A DNA stretch of 64,000 bases from Callorhinus ursinus (GCF_003265705.1 NW_020313005.1:20534797-20598796), one strand, 5' to 3'. Numbered from the stretch's first letter, positions 37,504 through 49,863 are shown. Notes: generated from the letters alone by a model not told the origin. Made by a program: numbers and translations.

Positions 37504-37636
37504 TTTTTTGTTTCTTTCTTTTTTAAAATATTTTATATTTAAGAAATCTCTACACCTAATGTGGGGCTCGAACCCACGACCTCAAAATCAAGAGTTGCAT
37601 ATTTTACCGACTGAGCCAGTCAGGCGCCCCTGTCTC
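37504..37636 (-). mobile_element. Older CAN-SINE lineage copy, antisense
   Basis: Minus-strand GGGGCGCCTGACTGGCTCAG head, a body with CTCTTGATTTTGAGG and GGGTTCGAGCCCCACATTAG, and no long CT tract. Flanking TGACATTTC at 37495-37503 and 37637-37645 is the TSD. Same class as 18738-18863. It lies only 200 bp after an ARHGAP32 exon. Confidence 0.9.
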
Positions 37637-37645
37637 TGACATTTC

Positions 37646-38846
37646 ACTTATTATGCTCAGTCATAATTGTTGTCCTGTTTATCTCCATGATCTTCTTTAG
37701 AGCCAGGTCTCAGTCTTTTGTCTTTGTGTTTTTAGTACCTAAAAACAATACCCAATGATACTTTCTTCTCGTCGTTCAAAGATTGAGTTAAAGAACAGAT
37801 GAAAAATGAAATGAACATTGCTTGCTATCAGATGTGAAAGGAGGATAATTAAGTTTCTTCCTTTAATTTGGCTGATGAGAAACAAAAAACTGCTAACAGT
37901 TATTCAGTTTAAGAAAAAACAATATAAATTTTTAGGTTCCATACACAAAGGAATGCATGTCTTGAAAGATGCCATGTTTGTTAGCAAATATGATTTTGTG
38001 AAGATGACTCTTTCATGGCCTGAAAAATCAGTTGTTAGCATACAAAGAAAAATTCTTAAAGCAATATGTATACCATAGTAACATTAGTTCTGAAGTACTT
38101 AACTGTGTTTTATCTCAGAAATCATCACTTACTTTGAATGAAGAATGTAACTTCCATTAAATATATTATTAAAAACTATTATTATGATTTTTATATTTAT
38201 GATTTTGTAAAAGTTTGTATAAACTCACTAGTTCATCTTTTAGAGTGAAGAAAGTAAGCTATTTAGGGGAAATGTTATATTGTACCATCTATTGAAAAAA
38301 GTTGTCATCAAACTTGATATTTACTAAGGATAACCAAGTAATTGTAGACATTGCAGGCCTTTGTTATATGACTAAATAAAATATATCAAGTGCTCAAAAT
38401 AGTACATAGCACATGGCAAGCACACACTAAATGTGTATTAATAAAACTTGTGCTTGTTCTAAATATGAGTATTTTAAACTTCTCCTTGTAAGTGGATCTG
38501 ATCACTTTTAGTAACAGTAACAATATTTTAACAGAAATGGTGATGATGGTATGATGCCTGGCATTCAAAAATCGTATGCTATAAATTTGGCTTTCTGAAG
38601 TTACTGCACATATGTTAGTTGCATCCCAGTCTTTATGCTGCTTAACTTTTTTTAGACCTCTTCTTTACAAATGGTTAAGATTATTAAATTTTTTATAGAA
38701 AAAGGTGTTATGTTTTTCCAGAAACAATTAGCCAGAGAGTAAGGATCGTACTTTAACTTTTTGTTCTAATTCAGATTTAAATTCTAGATATAACAATTGG
38801 TTTAAAATTTGACTAAAAAAATTTCACTTAAAATTTTTCCTTGTAG
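37646..38846. other. Intronic sequence, no gene seen
   Basis: AT-rich, single-copy-looking. It ends in a T-rich tract and CCTTGTAG, the acceptor of the exon at 38847. Confidence 0.6.
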
Positions 38847-38924
38847 GTGGGAGATATTGTTTCTGTTATTGACATGCCCCCAAAAGTGTTAAGCACATGG
38901 TGGAGAGGCAAGCATGGATTTCAG
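38847..38924 (+). CDS. ARHGAP32: ARHGAP32 coding exon: SH3 middle strands (26 codons)
   Basis: A 78-nt exon, phase 0 at both ends. The acceptor is TTTCCTTGTAG|GTG and the donor is CAG|GTAGGC. It encodes VGDIVSVIDMPPKVLSTWWR and GKHGFQ. VGDIVSVID and the paired tryptophans in STWWRGK are standard SH3 landmarks (the first Trp lies in the ligand groove). The SH3 fold is interrupted here by a 16.2-kb intron and resumes with VGLFPGH at 55129. The candidate cassette segment at 50816-50986 lies in this intron. Confidence 0.97.
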
Positions 38925-39679
38925 GTAGGCAACAAAGAATTAGGTGTGAACAAGTTCAAAAAACAGTTTTTGTTTATTCTTCAGTAATATTTCTCTTCAC
39001 AGCATGTACTGGCAATGGACTTTGTCAGCAGAGGTAGAAAAATGTAGATGATATTAGACTTGGATTTCCTTTTCTACTTACTCTTGTGGTTGTTTTATCT
39101 TCTTTTTTAGATGGTGGTATAACCAAGTTTGAGCAGAATCACAGGCCTGATGACCACTTTTAGATTATCAAGCCTGTAACTCTGCCTTGCTTTTAATATT
39201 GGTTTTGAATCATGATTCACATATATTTTATAGTCTCTAGAATTAAGTCAGTTTGATCAAAATGTATTGTAACTGTTAATTTAAACAATGTTAATTGCAT
39301 ACCAACAACAGCATCTAAAGCAGTCTCATTTCTTTTTTTAAATATGCCTAAATAATTTGAGAACCGGTAATGGCCTCTTTAGATCGACTAACACCAATTT
39401 CCATAGGATTATAGGTTTTTTTTTTTTAATCTGTTAAAATCATCCATAGAAGGACATCTGAAAATGCCTTCAAATTGTGTCTTTAGTATATAACCTGTGA
39501 GTTTTTTGTGGTCTTTTTATAAAAGTGTTCCTAAAATGCTACATAAATAGAATGTTCATGCTATATAGCTAGAAATATTAATAAGTATTATATAACTATC
39601 TTGAGCTTTGCATATTAAATAGAAACTAGTAGGTTTTTATAAAATGTAGTTTATTAAAAAATAATCATACCGTTAGAAA
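38925..39679. other. Intronic sequence, no gene seen
   Basis: Start of the 16.2-kb intron, AT-rich, nothing recognised. Confidence 0.55.
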
Positions 39680-39905
39680 CAGGATAGCATGGTGGTTAAG
39701 AGCATGGGCTTTGGTGCCAGATTGCCTGGGTATTACGCTGTGTTATCTTGAGCTTGTTAATTTTACTCCTGTGTGCCTCAGTTTCCTCAGTTGTAAAAAG
39801 GGGATTGTGGGACTCTTCTTTGTTTCATAAGATTATGGTAAAGATTAAATGTGTGAGGATAAAATGTGTAAAGTACATAGAACAAGTCTGATAATATTTT
39901 TCACT
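39680..39905 (+). mobile_element. MIR SINE, sense
   Basis: Near-complete MIR: ATAGCATGGTGGTTAAGAGC, GGTGCCAGATTGCCTGGGT, CCTCAGTTTCCTCAGTTGTA, AAGATTAAATGTGTGAGG. It keeps the tRNA-like head. Confidence 0.9.
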
Positions 39906-40924
39906 CAAAAAATATTGATTTTTAAGTTTAAATAATTCTTTTTTTTACAAATTTAATTTTATCTATCCTTTTATCTATTACAAAAGCATCTATAGCAATT
40001 TAATTTGATGACCAGAAAAATCATATCCATATTATACCACAAATTGTCTTGTTTGTATAATTGGGGTCTTTTATCTGTGCTCTGATTTCTTAATTGCTAT
40101 GCATAATTGGTGCATTTGATTAAATATAAAACTAAATAGAAAAGTAGTGTTATCTTTTTTCCTATTAAGGGGTTAATTCTCCATGTTCATAAACTGTAGG
40201 GTCTAAAAGATGACAAAAAAATAAATTTGGCTTTAAGATGGCAGTTAAATTTTTTCTTGATATTGCTACCTTTCTTATAATCTTAGACAAATCATTTGCT
40301 TTCTTTGTACTTTAGTTTCTTCTTAATTGGAGAGTTCCATTTAGAATCTCTCTAGTTCTTCTCAGATTTTCCTTCTATTATTGTAAAAATGGTAGTAGGT
40401 TTTCCCTTCTTTCATGTGACAGGTATTTATTGAGATCTGACTCTGTGCTAAGTATAGATTTATCTTCCTAACTCTTTTAATTAGAGTCACACGGTTTAGT
40501 TTCTTGCCCAGATTATTCTTTTAAATATTAATATATAAATTAACAATTGTTAAAAATTAGCTTGTTGCCAAAACAATTTAAAATAAAAACAGATTTTTAA
40601 AGTTAAAGGATTTATTTGTAATTGATAATGAAAGGTTTTTTATATAGCATTGCTATTTGTTTTCATCCTAATTGGTCCTGGAAGGACAGTCATTTCTGTT
40701 GAGATCATGTTGGAAAATATGGATGTGAGAAGAGGAGTTGATTGTGGGCATTGGGGGGGTCACCCGTAAAACTAGTAGCAGTCTTTAAATATCACTGTCA
40801 AAACTTCATTTATAGAAGGAATCCAGTACTTTAAGGAAATAATCCACACAGTTCACTCTTCCTTGATGTTCCTAAGCACTCATCCATTTGTAAGACTGCC
40901 TCATTTACTGCAGGGGAAGGTGTG
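39906..40924. other. Intronic sequence, no gene seen
   Basis: AT-rich; no element recognised. Confidence 0.5.
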
Positions 40925-41120
40925 AATGGAAAGGCATGTACTGAGCATCTGTTATGTGCAAAGTATTGCTGGGCACTTTATACACAATGTTTTCTTTAAT
41001 CTTCACAAAACTATTAACCCCTTGTATGGAGGGGAAACAGTCTGAGAGGGTTAATAAACAGTCAAGATGCCAAATCAGTAAGAGATGGAGTAAGGACTCA
41101 AATTCATATCTGCTTGATCA
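40925..41120 (-). mobile_element. MIR SINE, antisense
   Basis: Ordered MIR reverse-complement blocks: TACTGAGCATCTGTTATGTG, GCTGGGCACTTTATACACAA, TCTTTAATCTTCACAAAACT and GGGAAACAGTCTGAGAGG. Confidence 0.82.
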
Positions 41121-41811
41121 CATTGCCTGAGAAGCACTAAGGATGATTTCTGCATTTACTCTCATATTGCTAACTTTATCCTTAGCTCTCTACCCTATGG
41201 AAAGGAACATCTTTCCTTCCCAGACAGCTGTAAAGATTCACCAACAGAGTACTGTAAAGCATACAGGTTTACTGGTCGAAACATTGCTGTTACCATATGT
41301 TATTTTTTAATGTAATAATTAATATATTAATTATAATGATGTTCTCTACCCTTGTTACATATTTTTAAATGGTGAGCATATGTCCTTCCTTACTCAAATA
41401 TTTTGTTGAGAGAGGAAGATAATTATAATTTATTCCGTGTATATGATAATTATAGATGAGACCCCTGATTTTTAATTTTGAAATAACTGGAATAATGGCT
41501 TAGTCCACTGGTTTTCACATATATATTTTTTAACTCAGTGTAATTGTTAATTGAACAGAATCTTACACAGAACCTCAGTGTGAGAAAAGGCAGCAGTGGA
41601 GTTGCCCTGGTTAGTTCAAGTCAGGCACCCTGGGCCTTATTCCCCATGGAGCATGTCTGATTGACCTTGGATCTCCTGCAGCATCCCAGAGGGGCCACAG
41701 TAGAGCTATGTACAAACACTACCACGGGAAAACCACTTGTTTAGGTTACCAGTACACCTCACTTTATACAGTGGCTATGTTACATTATAGACTATTTTAT
41801 AATTTTAATTT
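41121..41811. other. Intronic sequence, no gene seen
   Basis: No recognisable gene or repeat. Confidence 0.45.
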
Positions 41812-41930
41812 TTTAAAGATTTTATTTATTTATTTGCCAGAGAGAGAGAGAGAGAGCACAAGCGGGGGGAGCAGCAGAGGCAGAGGGAGAAGCAGGCTCC
41901 TCACTGAGCAGGGAGCCTGTGTAGGCCCTG
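41812..41930 (-). mobile_element. Head-less CAN-SINE fragment, antisense
   Basis: The tail (AAAGATTTTATTTATTTATT), (GA)n tract and part of the body to GAGCAGGGAGCCTG are present. Sequence then departs from the consensus and the tRNA-like head is missing, so this copy is 5'-truncated or later deleted. Confidence 0.85.
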
Positions 41931-42124
41931 TGCATCTCCACTTGCACGTCTGCTCAACTTGATGTGTTTATGATGTGTTACATGGACTCCGCTTTTTCTT
42001 TTGTTAGTCATGTGTGTTTGTTTTTTCCTTTCTGGCCAGCTCTCAAGGTATGACAGGTCCAGGCGTCAGTGTGGAGGCCTTTCCTTTGTATTACTGTGAA
42101 CTGATGCTGTGCAGTTGCTGGTTT

Positions 42125-42147
42125 TATTATTATTATTATTATTATTT
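42125..42147. repeat. (TTA)n microsatellite
   Basis: About eight consecutive TTA units; likely length-variable. Confidence 0.9.
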
Positions 42148-42149
42148 AA

Positions 42150-43260
42150 GACAAATTAATAGACTTTTTTTAAGTACAATTTTACAGAATAATTGAGCAG
42201 ATAGTATAGAGTTTCATATAATCCCCCCACCCCCACACATAGACACATACATAACTTCTCCTATTATTAACATCCTGCTTTTATAAATTCATTGTATAGA
42301 ATTGGCAAAATGCTGGTCTTTATTGACCACCAGCTGATTTGCAGAGATTATAGACAGCACAGAATAAGTACTGTTTCTAGAATAGTTGTCTAAGGATCTA
42401 ATGCTCCTCAGATCCTTGACCAAAATCACATGGATACAGAATATATGGATATATATACTACAGAATGTCAGTTTCATATTCTGCCCCATAATGATTGAAA
42501 TTGTTTTGGGGCTTGCTTTTTTGTTACAATTAATGAACCAAATTTCATACATTATTATTAACTATAGCTCATTGTTTACATTAAGGTTCACTCTTTGTGA
42601 TGTATAGTTCTGTGGCTTTTAATAAAGGCATAATGACATGTATCAACCAGTACAGCTTCATACAGAGTAGTTTCACTGCCCTAACCCTTGTGCTCTACCT
42701 TTTCATCCTTCTCTCCCCATAACCCCTGACAACGAGTAATAAGTTACTGTCTCTGTAGTTTTGCCTTTCTCAAAACATCATATAGTTGAAGTCATCCAGT
42801 ATGTAGCCTTTCCAAATTGGCTTCTTTCACTTAGCAATATGCATTTAATTTTCCTCCATATCTTTCCATGGTTTGATAAATCCTTTTTTGTCATTAATAT
42901 TAATTGTTATGGATGTGCCAGAGTCATTTATTATAGGACATCTTGGTTGTTTCCAGTTTTTGGCAGTTATTAATAAAGCTGCTATAAACATCCATGTGCA
43001 GGTTTTTGTGTAGATATAAGTCTTCAGCTCCTTTGGGTAAATACCAAGGAGCGCAGTTGCTAGATCATATGGTAAGCCTATGTTTAGCTTTGTTAAGAAA
43101 CCACCAAACTGTCTTTCAAAGTGGTTGTCCCATTTTGCATTCCTACCAGCAATGACACTGTTCAGCATTCTTACCAACATTTGATAGTTCTCAGGGTTTT
43201 TTTTGGATTTTAGCCATTTTAATAGGTGTGTAGTACTACATTATTGTCTTAATTTGCAAA
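42150..43260 (-). mobile_element. Antisense L1 3' part, old
   Basis: Minus-strand L1 3'UTR (42160-42760) followed by the ORF2 C-terminal region to about 43260. It resembles 25180-26050 in order and phrasing (GTTTCACTGCCCT, AGTTTTGCCTTT). The minus-strand frame 43180-42845 contains NIGLPYDLATALLGIYPKEL, a degraded ORF2p C-terminal motif. Confidence 0.8.
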
Positions 43261-44839
43261 TAAAGTCCAAGTTATAACATTTACTAATATACTTAAGGGT
43301 GTTATAGTGCTGTCTTCATTCTTCTATTACAAGTAATTCCTTCCTTTAGCACTGATTTTCAATCTTTAGTGTACTTAAAAATCACCAGGGAATCTTGTTA
43401 AAATGTAGAGTCCCAGGACCTAAGCCCCAAAATTCTGTCTCAGTGGTTGTGGGATAGGATGTAAAACCATATTTTATCTATGTCATTCTGGCCCAGGTGT
43501 TCCTCAGACAACTCTTCTAGAAGCAGTGCTTACTCTGTGCTGTAGGTAAGCTCTGCTAATCATCTGGTGGTTGATAAAGATTAGCATTTTGCCAAGTTCT
43601 AATCTGTGTATTGTTTTAGACCATAATTTAGCTGTGGGAACAGAAGGATTAGTTCATCCATGTGTTTTAATTATAACGTGACTCTGCTTCTTTTCTTAAA
43701 ATTCTGGGAGTAGGAAGTGTGAAATTATATTAACTATAGTAATTTGAAATTCTGAAATCTGTTTTTAGTTTGTTTCCTAAAATGTATATTGAATCTTTTA
43801 CCTTTGTTTTATCATAGAATGTACTTAAGCAAAAAAAAAAAAAAACCCAAGAAAACAAAAACAAAAAAACCCAAAACAAACAAACAAAACCCACAACTAT
43901 TTTTTTTTCTCATTTTTTAAACTAAATGTCATCAGCTTTTGTGCTTGGCTGTAGACCCTTGTTGGAGATATGAGGTAGAGTATCTGGAGAGCCCTTTTTC
44001 TTTGGTAAAAGACATAACACAAAGATAAAATGTTAATATCTTTGAGGATTATTTGTTTGTGTAGGCAGTTTCTCAGAGTTTTATCTGGGAGCTGCTAGCA
44101 ACAGAATGACTTGAGAAACATGTTAAAGCTAGGTATTACCAATCAGAATCTTGGGGGGTAGGGACAGGATTCTGAATTTTATCAAGTTCTTCAGATAATT
44201 ATTAAACACAAAATGTGATAACCATGGAGCAGCCTCCCATTGTTTATCCTGTGCACAGATAAAAGAAGAAATTAAACAGAGTTAAGCCAATGTTCTCTTT
44301 TCCACCCAGGAAATCTTTCTTGAAACACATTTGGGATACACTTAATTTAATGGATAGAATACCACTTAGAGATTGAATTTTATACAGCTCACGTTCTCTT
44401 AGTTCTCCATAAGATGGTAAAGGATCAGCTTTTTAATTTTTCATAGTTGCCCTAGAATGTTCTGTGAGTGTCTTTGTGTACAAATATGAGAGAAGCAATT
44501 CTTGGACAATAACAGTGTCCTTACCTCAAGAGTTTAATGTAGTTCTAAATAACTTATTTTCAGAAGAGTATTATTTATCCAAAGGGAAGATATTTGGAAG
44601 CCTGTCCCTCATAGTAGTTTAGTGGAGGAAGGAGGTTTACCTGCTCATTTATGAAAAGACCGTATATTTATATATGGGATCCAAAGCTGTGCCTTTTCAT
44701 TACTTACTGTTAAATGGGGCACCATATTTCCTCTCTAGTTAAGTTTTGGGAGATCATGTAAATTTGCACCTGTAATGTTAAATAACTTCAAGGAAAGATA
44801 GTATGTGATACTACAAATAAAAGCAATTGTGACACTTCT
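43261..44839. other. Intronic sequence with an A-rich low-complexity run
   Basis: No gene seen. 43831-43900 is an A-rich run with scattered C's. 43340-43600 may be an old MER-type DNA transposon fragment (AATCACCAGGGAATCTTGTT), family not assigned. Confidence 0.5.
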
Positions 44840-45010
44840 TCAGTGCTTCTTAAGTGTGCTGTTCTAAGTGCTTTGCACTGGCCTTAAATTCTTACAGCTC
44901 TGTGAAGAAGGTACTATCATCTCGTACTGATGACAAAACTAAAGTGTAGGGGGTAAAACAACTAGCCCATTGTTATTCTGCTGTTTAATATCAGAGCTTA
45001 GATCAAATCC
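44840..45010 (-). mobile_element. MIR SINE, antisense
   Basis: CTGTTCTAAGTGCTTTGCAC, CTTACAGCTCTGTGAAGAAG, and TACTGATGACAAAACTAAAG in MIR reverse-complement order. Confidence 0.75.
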
Positions 45011-45859
45011 TAGGTATTCTGGGCAAAGAAGAGATCATAGTAGTAATTTAATGAACCAGTAGTGGCTTGTACTACTTACTGACTTGTATGAATCATAGAT
45101 TTCTATAGTAGAAAAAATGATAGTGGATCATCTCTTCTTAACCAGTCATTTAAAAATTATAGAAATCTAGAGACAAAAGATGTAGATAAATTGTTCTGAT
45201 TCACAAAGACAGTATGTAATGTGCAGCCAGGAGCAGTGCACAAGCTTGGTGAGTTCCAACTCTATATTTCCCCCCTTGGATCATAAAAAGATATAAATTT
45301 TCTTAAATTATTTTTCATATTTCTTGTTTCTGTTTTTATTTTTCTTATTAGTGCAAGTGGCATTATTGACTGCCATTGATATTTGTTTCTTGATATCCTT
45401 TTTCTAATTTATAACATCAGAGCATGTCCTATCAAATGATATTTAAACATTCAGTTTCATGGAAATGATTGACAAAATGGCTTAGAGCAGTAGTTCTTAA
45501 CCCTATCAAACCCTTCACACCCTCATTATAATAAATATTTTCTAAAATCCTTCCATATGATTTCTGAAATGAAATTTACAAATGATGTAACTACCTACAA
45601 ACAAACACAATTTCAAAGAAGGTGAAATCATTTTCACATATAATATAGAAGAAATACAAGTATGTTGTGTATTTAAAGTATATAATATATACTTGAAATA
45701 CAAATATTTGGAACAACTCCATGAGAATCTTTTATTCCAAATGTAGTCCATAGACTAGCAGCATTAACATCAGTCAGCCAATACAATAAAATCTGTTTAT
45801 GATAGCATCAAAAATATGAAACACTTGGTGATTTATCTGAAAAAAATATGAAAGATCTC
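45011..45859. other. Intronic sequence, no gene seen
   Basis: AT-rich; an old DNA-transposon-like phrase (GCAGTAGTTCTTAACCCT, near 45487) cannot be bounded. Confidence 0.4.
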
Positions 45860-47483
45860 TGTACTGAAAACTGCAAAATAGTTTTGAGAAAAATCAAAGA
45901 ATATTTAAAAAAAAAAAGGGAGAGAGACACCCTATGTGTGGATTGGAAGTCTTTACATTGTTAAGATGTCATTATTCCTCACATAGATCCCAGTCAAAAT
46001 CTTGGCAAACTTTTTTGTAGAAATTGATAAGCAAATTAATTCATATGAAGATGCAAAGGAGCTAGAATAGAATAGCCAAGGTAAATTTGAAAAAGAACTA
46101 GGTTGGAGAGCTAACATTAATTGATTTGAAGACTTACTGTAAAGATACAGTATCAAGAGGGTGTGTTATTAGTGGAAGGGTAGACAAATAGAATAGTAGT
46201 ACAGAATAGAGTCCAGAAATAGACCCATACATATACATGGACAAATGATTTTCAACAAAGATTCAAATCAATTCAGTGAAGACTATATGGTCTATTTTAC
46301 AAATGGTACTAGAACAATTGGTTGTTCCTATGCCTCCATTATAAAACAAAACAAAAAACTGTTTTTTAAATCATCTGTAAAACTTACCCAAAATGGATCA
46401 TACACCCAAATATAAAGCTTAAACTATAAAGTTGCTTGAAGAAAACATAGGGGAAACTTTTGTGACTTTGGGTTAGGTAGAGATTTCTTAGATGCAACAT
46501 GAAATGAACAATTCATAAAAAAATTGAATTTCATCAAAGTTGGAAACTTTCCTTTGAAAGACATTACTCATAAGACAATAAAAAGAAAGCTACAGACTGG
46601 GAAAAAATATTGGCAATGATTATATCTGACAAAGGACTTGTATTCAGAACGTACTCAATAAGGAAACAGAGCTCAATTTTAAAAGTAGGCAAAGATCGAA
46701 ACTTCACAGAAAAGATATATGTCAAATAAACACATAAAGACATGCTCACTCTTGGGTGTTATGCACAGACAATGAATCATGGAACACTACATCAAAAACT
46801 AATGATGTAATGTGTGGTGATTAATATAACAATAAAAAAATTAAAAAAAAAGACATGCTCACTGTCATTTGTTATTAGAGAAATGCAAATTAAAATGACA
46901 GTGAGATATCACTACATACTTATTAGAGTGGTGAGGCTGTGGAGGGATTGAAACACACAGGATTGGTGAGAATATAAGATGCTACAATTTGGAAAGCAGT
47001 CCGTCAGCTTCTTAAGTTAAATAGACACCTACTATATGATCCAGCCATTCCACTCCTAGATTATTATCCAAGAGAAAAAGAAAGCTGACGTCCATACGAA
47101 GACTCATATATGAATGTTCATAGCAGCCATGTATATAATAGCCCCAAACTGGAAACATTTTATCAACAGATGATTAATGGGTAAACAAATGGTGCTATCT
47201 ATACAATAGAATATTACTGGAATAAAGAGGAGTGAATTACTGATACATACAGCAACATGAATGATCCTCAGAATAATTATACTGAGTGAAAGAAAACAGA
47301 CAACAAGAGTACATTCTTTTGACTCCATTCAAAGAAAATTGTAGGAAATGCCAAGTAATACAGTGATAAAAAGTAGATCAGTGGTTGCCTGGTGAGCAGG
47401 GATAGGGGTTGGGTAGGGAGAGGGAGAGATTACCAAGAGATAAAAAGAAACTTTTTGGGGTTGATGAATATATTCAGAATCTT
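45860..47483 (+). mobile_element. Sense L1, ORF2 to 3' end, degraded
   Basis: Reads as the second half of L1 ORF2 on the + strand, with phrases such as TGGACAAATGATTTTCAACA (46239-46258) and a 3' end near 47480. Many stops. It is interrupted by a 98-bp L1 tail insertion (46751-46848) and bounded on the right by a SINE (47484-47668). Confidence 0.82.
46751..46848 (+). mobile_element. 98-bp extremely 5'-truncated L1 tail, sense
   Basis: Contains only the last bases of a carnivore L1 3'UTR (GGGTGTTATGCACAGACAAT, GAACACTACATCAAAAACTA, TGATTAATATAACAATAAAA) and an A-tail. A perfect 15-bp TSD (AAAGACATGCTCACT) lies at 46736-46750 and 46849-46863, inside an older L1. Confidence 0.95.
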
Positions 47484-47668
47484 TTAAAAAAATTATTTAT
47501 TTGACAGAGAGAGAGAGTGAGCACAAGCAGGGGGAGCAGCAGAGGCAGAGGGAGAAGCGGGCTCCCCGCAGAGCAGGGAGCCCGATGCGGGGCTCGATCC
47601 CAGGACCCTGGGATCATGACCTGAGCCGAAGGCAGATGCTCAACCGACTGAGCCACCCAGGCGCCCCT
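47484..47668 (-). mobile_element. CAN-SINE, antisense
   Basis: Tail, (GA)n, body and GGGGCGCCTGGGTGGCTCAG head on the minus strand. A perfect 17-bp TSD (AATATATTCAGAATCTT) lies at 47467-47483 and 47669-47685. Confidence 0.97.
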
Positions 47669-47809
47669 AATATATTCAGAATCTTGATTGTAGTTATAGT
47701 TTTACAGGTGTCAGAGTTATCAAAATGTATATATTAAATATGTACAGTTTATTGTCAATTATACCTCAGTCAAATTGGGAAGAAAAAACTGGAGAAGCGT
47801 CTCTGACTT

Positions 47810-48290
47810 AACTTTTTATGTATTCAACCCAATTGATAGTTTCTTTCTCTTCTTGCCTCTGTGCCCGTACATTCATATACTCTTCTTAATTCTTCATGCC
47901 ATTTTTGAAACTATACGTTTTTATTATCTCTTTCCTAGTTTGCAGATTCCTAAAATGTGCTTCTGTTTCTTGTTATCTCCCCTTCCTCCTACCCTCGAAG
48001 GTATACACTGCTTTTAGATTTTTCTTACTAAAACACACCTGTTCCTGTCCCTCTTCTGCTCAGAGTTTGTCACTTTCATAGAGAAGAAACCTCAACGTTC
48101 TTGTCATGATGTATGAGACCATCCATGATTTCTCACCTCATTTTACTTCTCCAGTCTTACTTACCACTCTTATTTTATAAACTCAATTTCCACATAAATT
48201 AAACCATCATCCTTCCTTCCCCCATTACACAGGCTGCTCTTTTCATCTACACATTCTTCCACTTATAATGCCTTCTCTATCCTCATCTTA
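47810..48290 (+). mobile_element. Probable LINE-2 fragment, sense
   Basis: 48030-48260 has L2-like ordering: CACACCTGTTCCTGTCCC, ATGAGACCATCCATGATTTC, CACATTCTTCCACTTATAAT. Diverged and noncoding. Confidence 0.55.
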
Positions 48291-48524
48291 CTCCTGCCAA
48301 GGGGGAAAGGTAAGGTAGAGTTATTAAAATTTTAAACCAACCGTAATTTTGTTTGATATGTCATTGAGCTAATGGGGAAAAATTAATCTCATTTGGTAGT
48401 TACTTGCTATATAATAAGCAGTTGTGCTCAATATTATCATTCCATTGGCCCCTCCAATTTCTGCCATTACCCACTTCTTCACTTGCCTTTTTACCCAGAT
48501 TAGATTCTAGGGCCAACATTATTT

Positions 48525-48660
48525 TTGTTTTATTTTTTGTTTTTTTTAATTTTATTTTATTATGTTAGGTTAGTCACCATGCATTACCTCATTAGTTTTT
48601 GATGTAGTGTTCCATGATTCATTGTTCGGGCATAACACCCAGTGCTCCGTGCAATACATG
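48525..48660 (-). mobile_element. Short 5'-truncated L1 tail, antisense
   Basis: A T-rich run followed by TTAGTCACCATGCATTACCT and CATAACACCCAGTGCTCCGT, the minus-strand image of a carnivore L1 3'UTR (compare 7590-7680). TSD TCTAGGGCCA[A/C]CATTATT at 48506-48522 and 48661-48677. Confidence 0.93.
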
Positions 48661-48677
48661 TCTAGGGCCACCATTAT

Positions 48678-49038
48678 TACATTTACTCATCACAAGTATA
48701 TGCTTAAACCCTTCAGCCCTGTTTTCTTCTCTTGCTTCATTAGTAGTTTCTGTTTGCCTTAATGCAAGAATGGACACTTCATTACTTCTCTTACTTAAGG
48801 TCTCATCAGTATTCTATTTCTTTTTTCCCGACGCTTTCTTCTCTCAGTAGAAGTGACATGACAGTCTTAGAGTTCCTCTGTCTTCTCAGTCTTTTTACAG
48901 CACTTCCTCCTCTAGCAGATCCCTGAAAGGCTGGGGTCGAACTACCTTCTCATTCTGTGCTTTGTCTTAGACTATCTTATTTACTCTTTTAACTTTAAAT
49001 TCATTATATTTGCCCATCTCCCAGATTTATACCCCGAT
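48678..49038. other. Intronic sequence, no gene seen
   Basis: Nothing recognised beyond C/T-rich intron sequence. Confidence 0.45.
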
Positions 49039-49064
49039 TCCTGACCTTGTTTCTTTTCTTTTTT

Positions 49065-49263
49065 TTTTTTTTTTTAAAGATTTTCTTTATCTATTTGACA
49101 GAGACACAGCGAGAGAGGGAACACAAGCAGGGGGAGTGGGAGAGGAAGAAGCAGGCTTCCTGCCGAGCAGGGAGAGCCCAATGCGGGGCTCGATCCCAGG
49201 ATCCTGGGATCATGACCTGAGCCAAAGGCAGACACTTAACGACTGAGCCACCCAGGTGCCCCA
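49065..49263 (-). mobile_element. CAN-SINE A, antisense, inserted in tail of SINE B
   Basis: Complete element, head at 49243-49263 on the minus strand. The TSD TGTTTCTTTTCTTTTTT (49048-49064 and 49264-49280) lies in the T-rich tail border of the next SINE, so A is younger than B. Confidence 0.93.
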
Positions 49264-49280
49264 TGTTTCTTTTCTTTTTT

Positions 49281-49300
49281 AAAAAAGATTTTATTTATTT

Positions 49301-49331
<31 letters not shown>

Positions 49332-49471
49332 CATGAGCAGGGGGAGGAGCAGAAGGAGAAGCCGACTCCCCATTGAGCAGGGAGCCTGATGCGGGGCTTG
49401 ATCCCAGGACCCCAAGATCATGACCTGAGCCAAAGGCAGACGCTTAACCGACTGAGCCACCCAGGCACCCC
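49281..49471 (-). mobile_element. CAN-SINE B, antisense, host of SINE A
   Basis: Complete element with head GGGGTGCCTGGGTGGCTCAG on the minus strand. Its own TSD, TCCTGAC[C/T]TTGTTTCT, is at 49039-49054 and 49472-49487, enclosing both SINEs. This fixes the insertion order. Confidence 0.94.
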
Positions 49472-49863
49472 TCCTGACTTTGTTTCTGAGTCCCAAACCT
49501 TAACATCCTACTGTAAGAGTAATGTTTTTAGCAGTAGAAATTAGGGAGCTGGCATTTAATGTTTAAGAGACAGTGTAAATAAGGCAAAGAAACCAGAAGC
49601 AATGTGAAGTTTCTTGGAACATAAAGATGGAGAGACACAAATAGGAATATCTCAGAAAACCAATGCAAAAATTATTAGATGGAACCAGGAACTGGGAAGT
49701 CAGGAATTGGGGGAATTTGCTTGCAGTTTTACTCCTTTCCATGTAGTAGCAGCAGCTGCTGCTTCTTTGTCTTGTTCTCCTTTTTTTTAAAAAACTACTT
49801 TCTAGTTCTAGCAACTTGGAGATAAAGATTCAAGCCTAGTTCCCAAATCTTAAGAGACAGACT

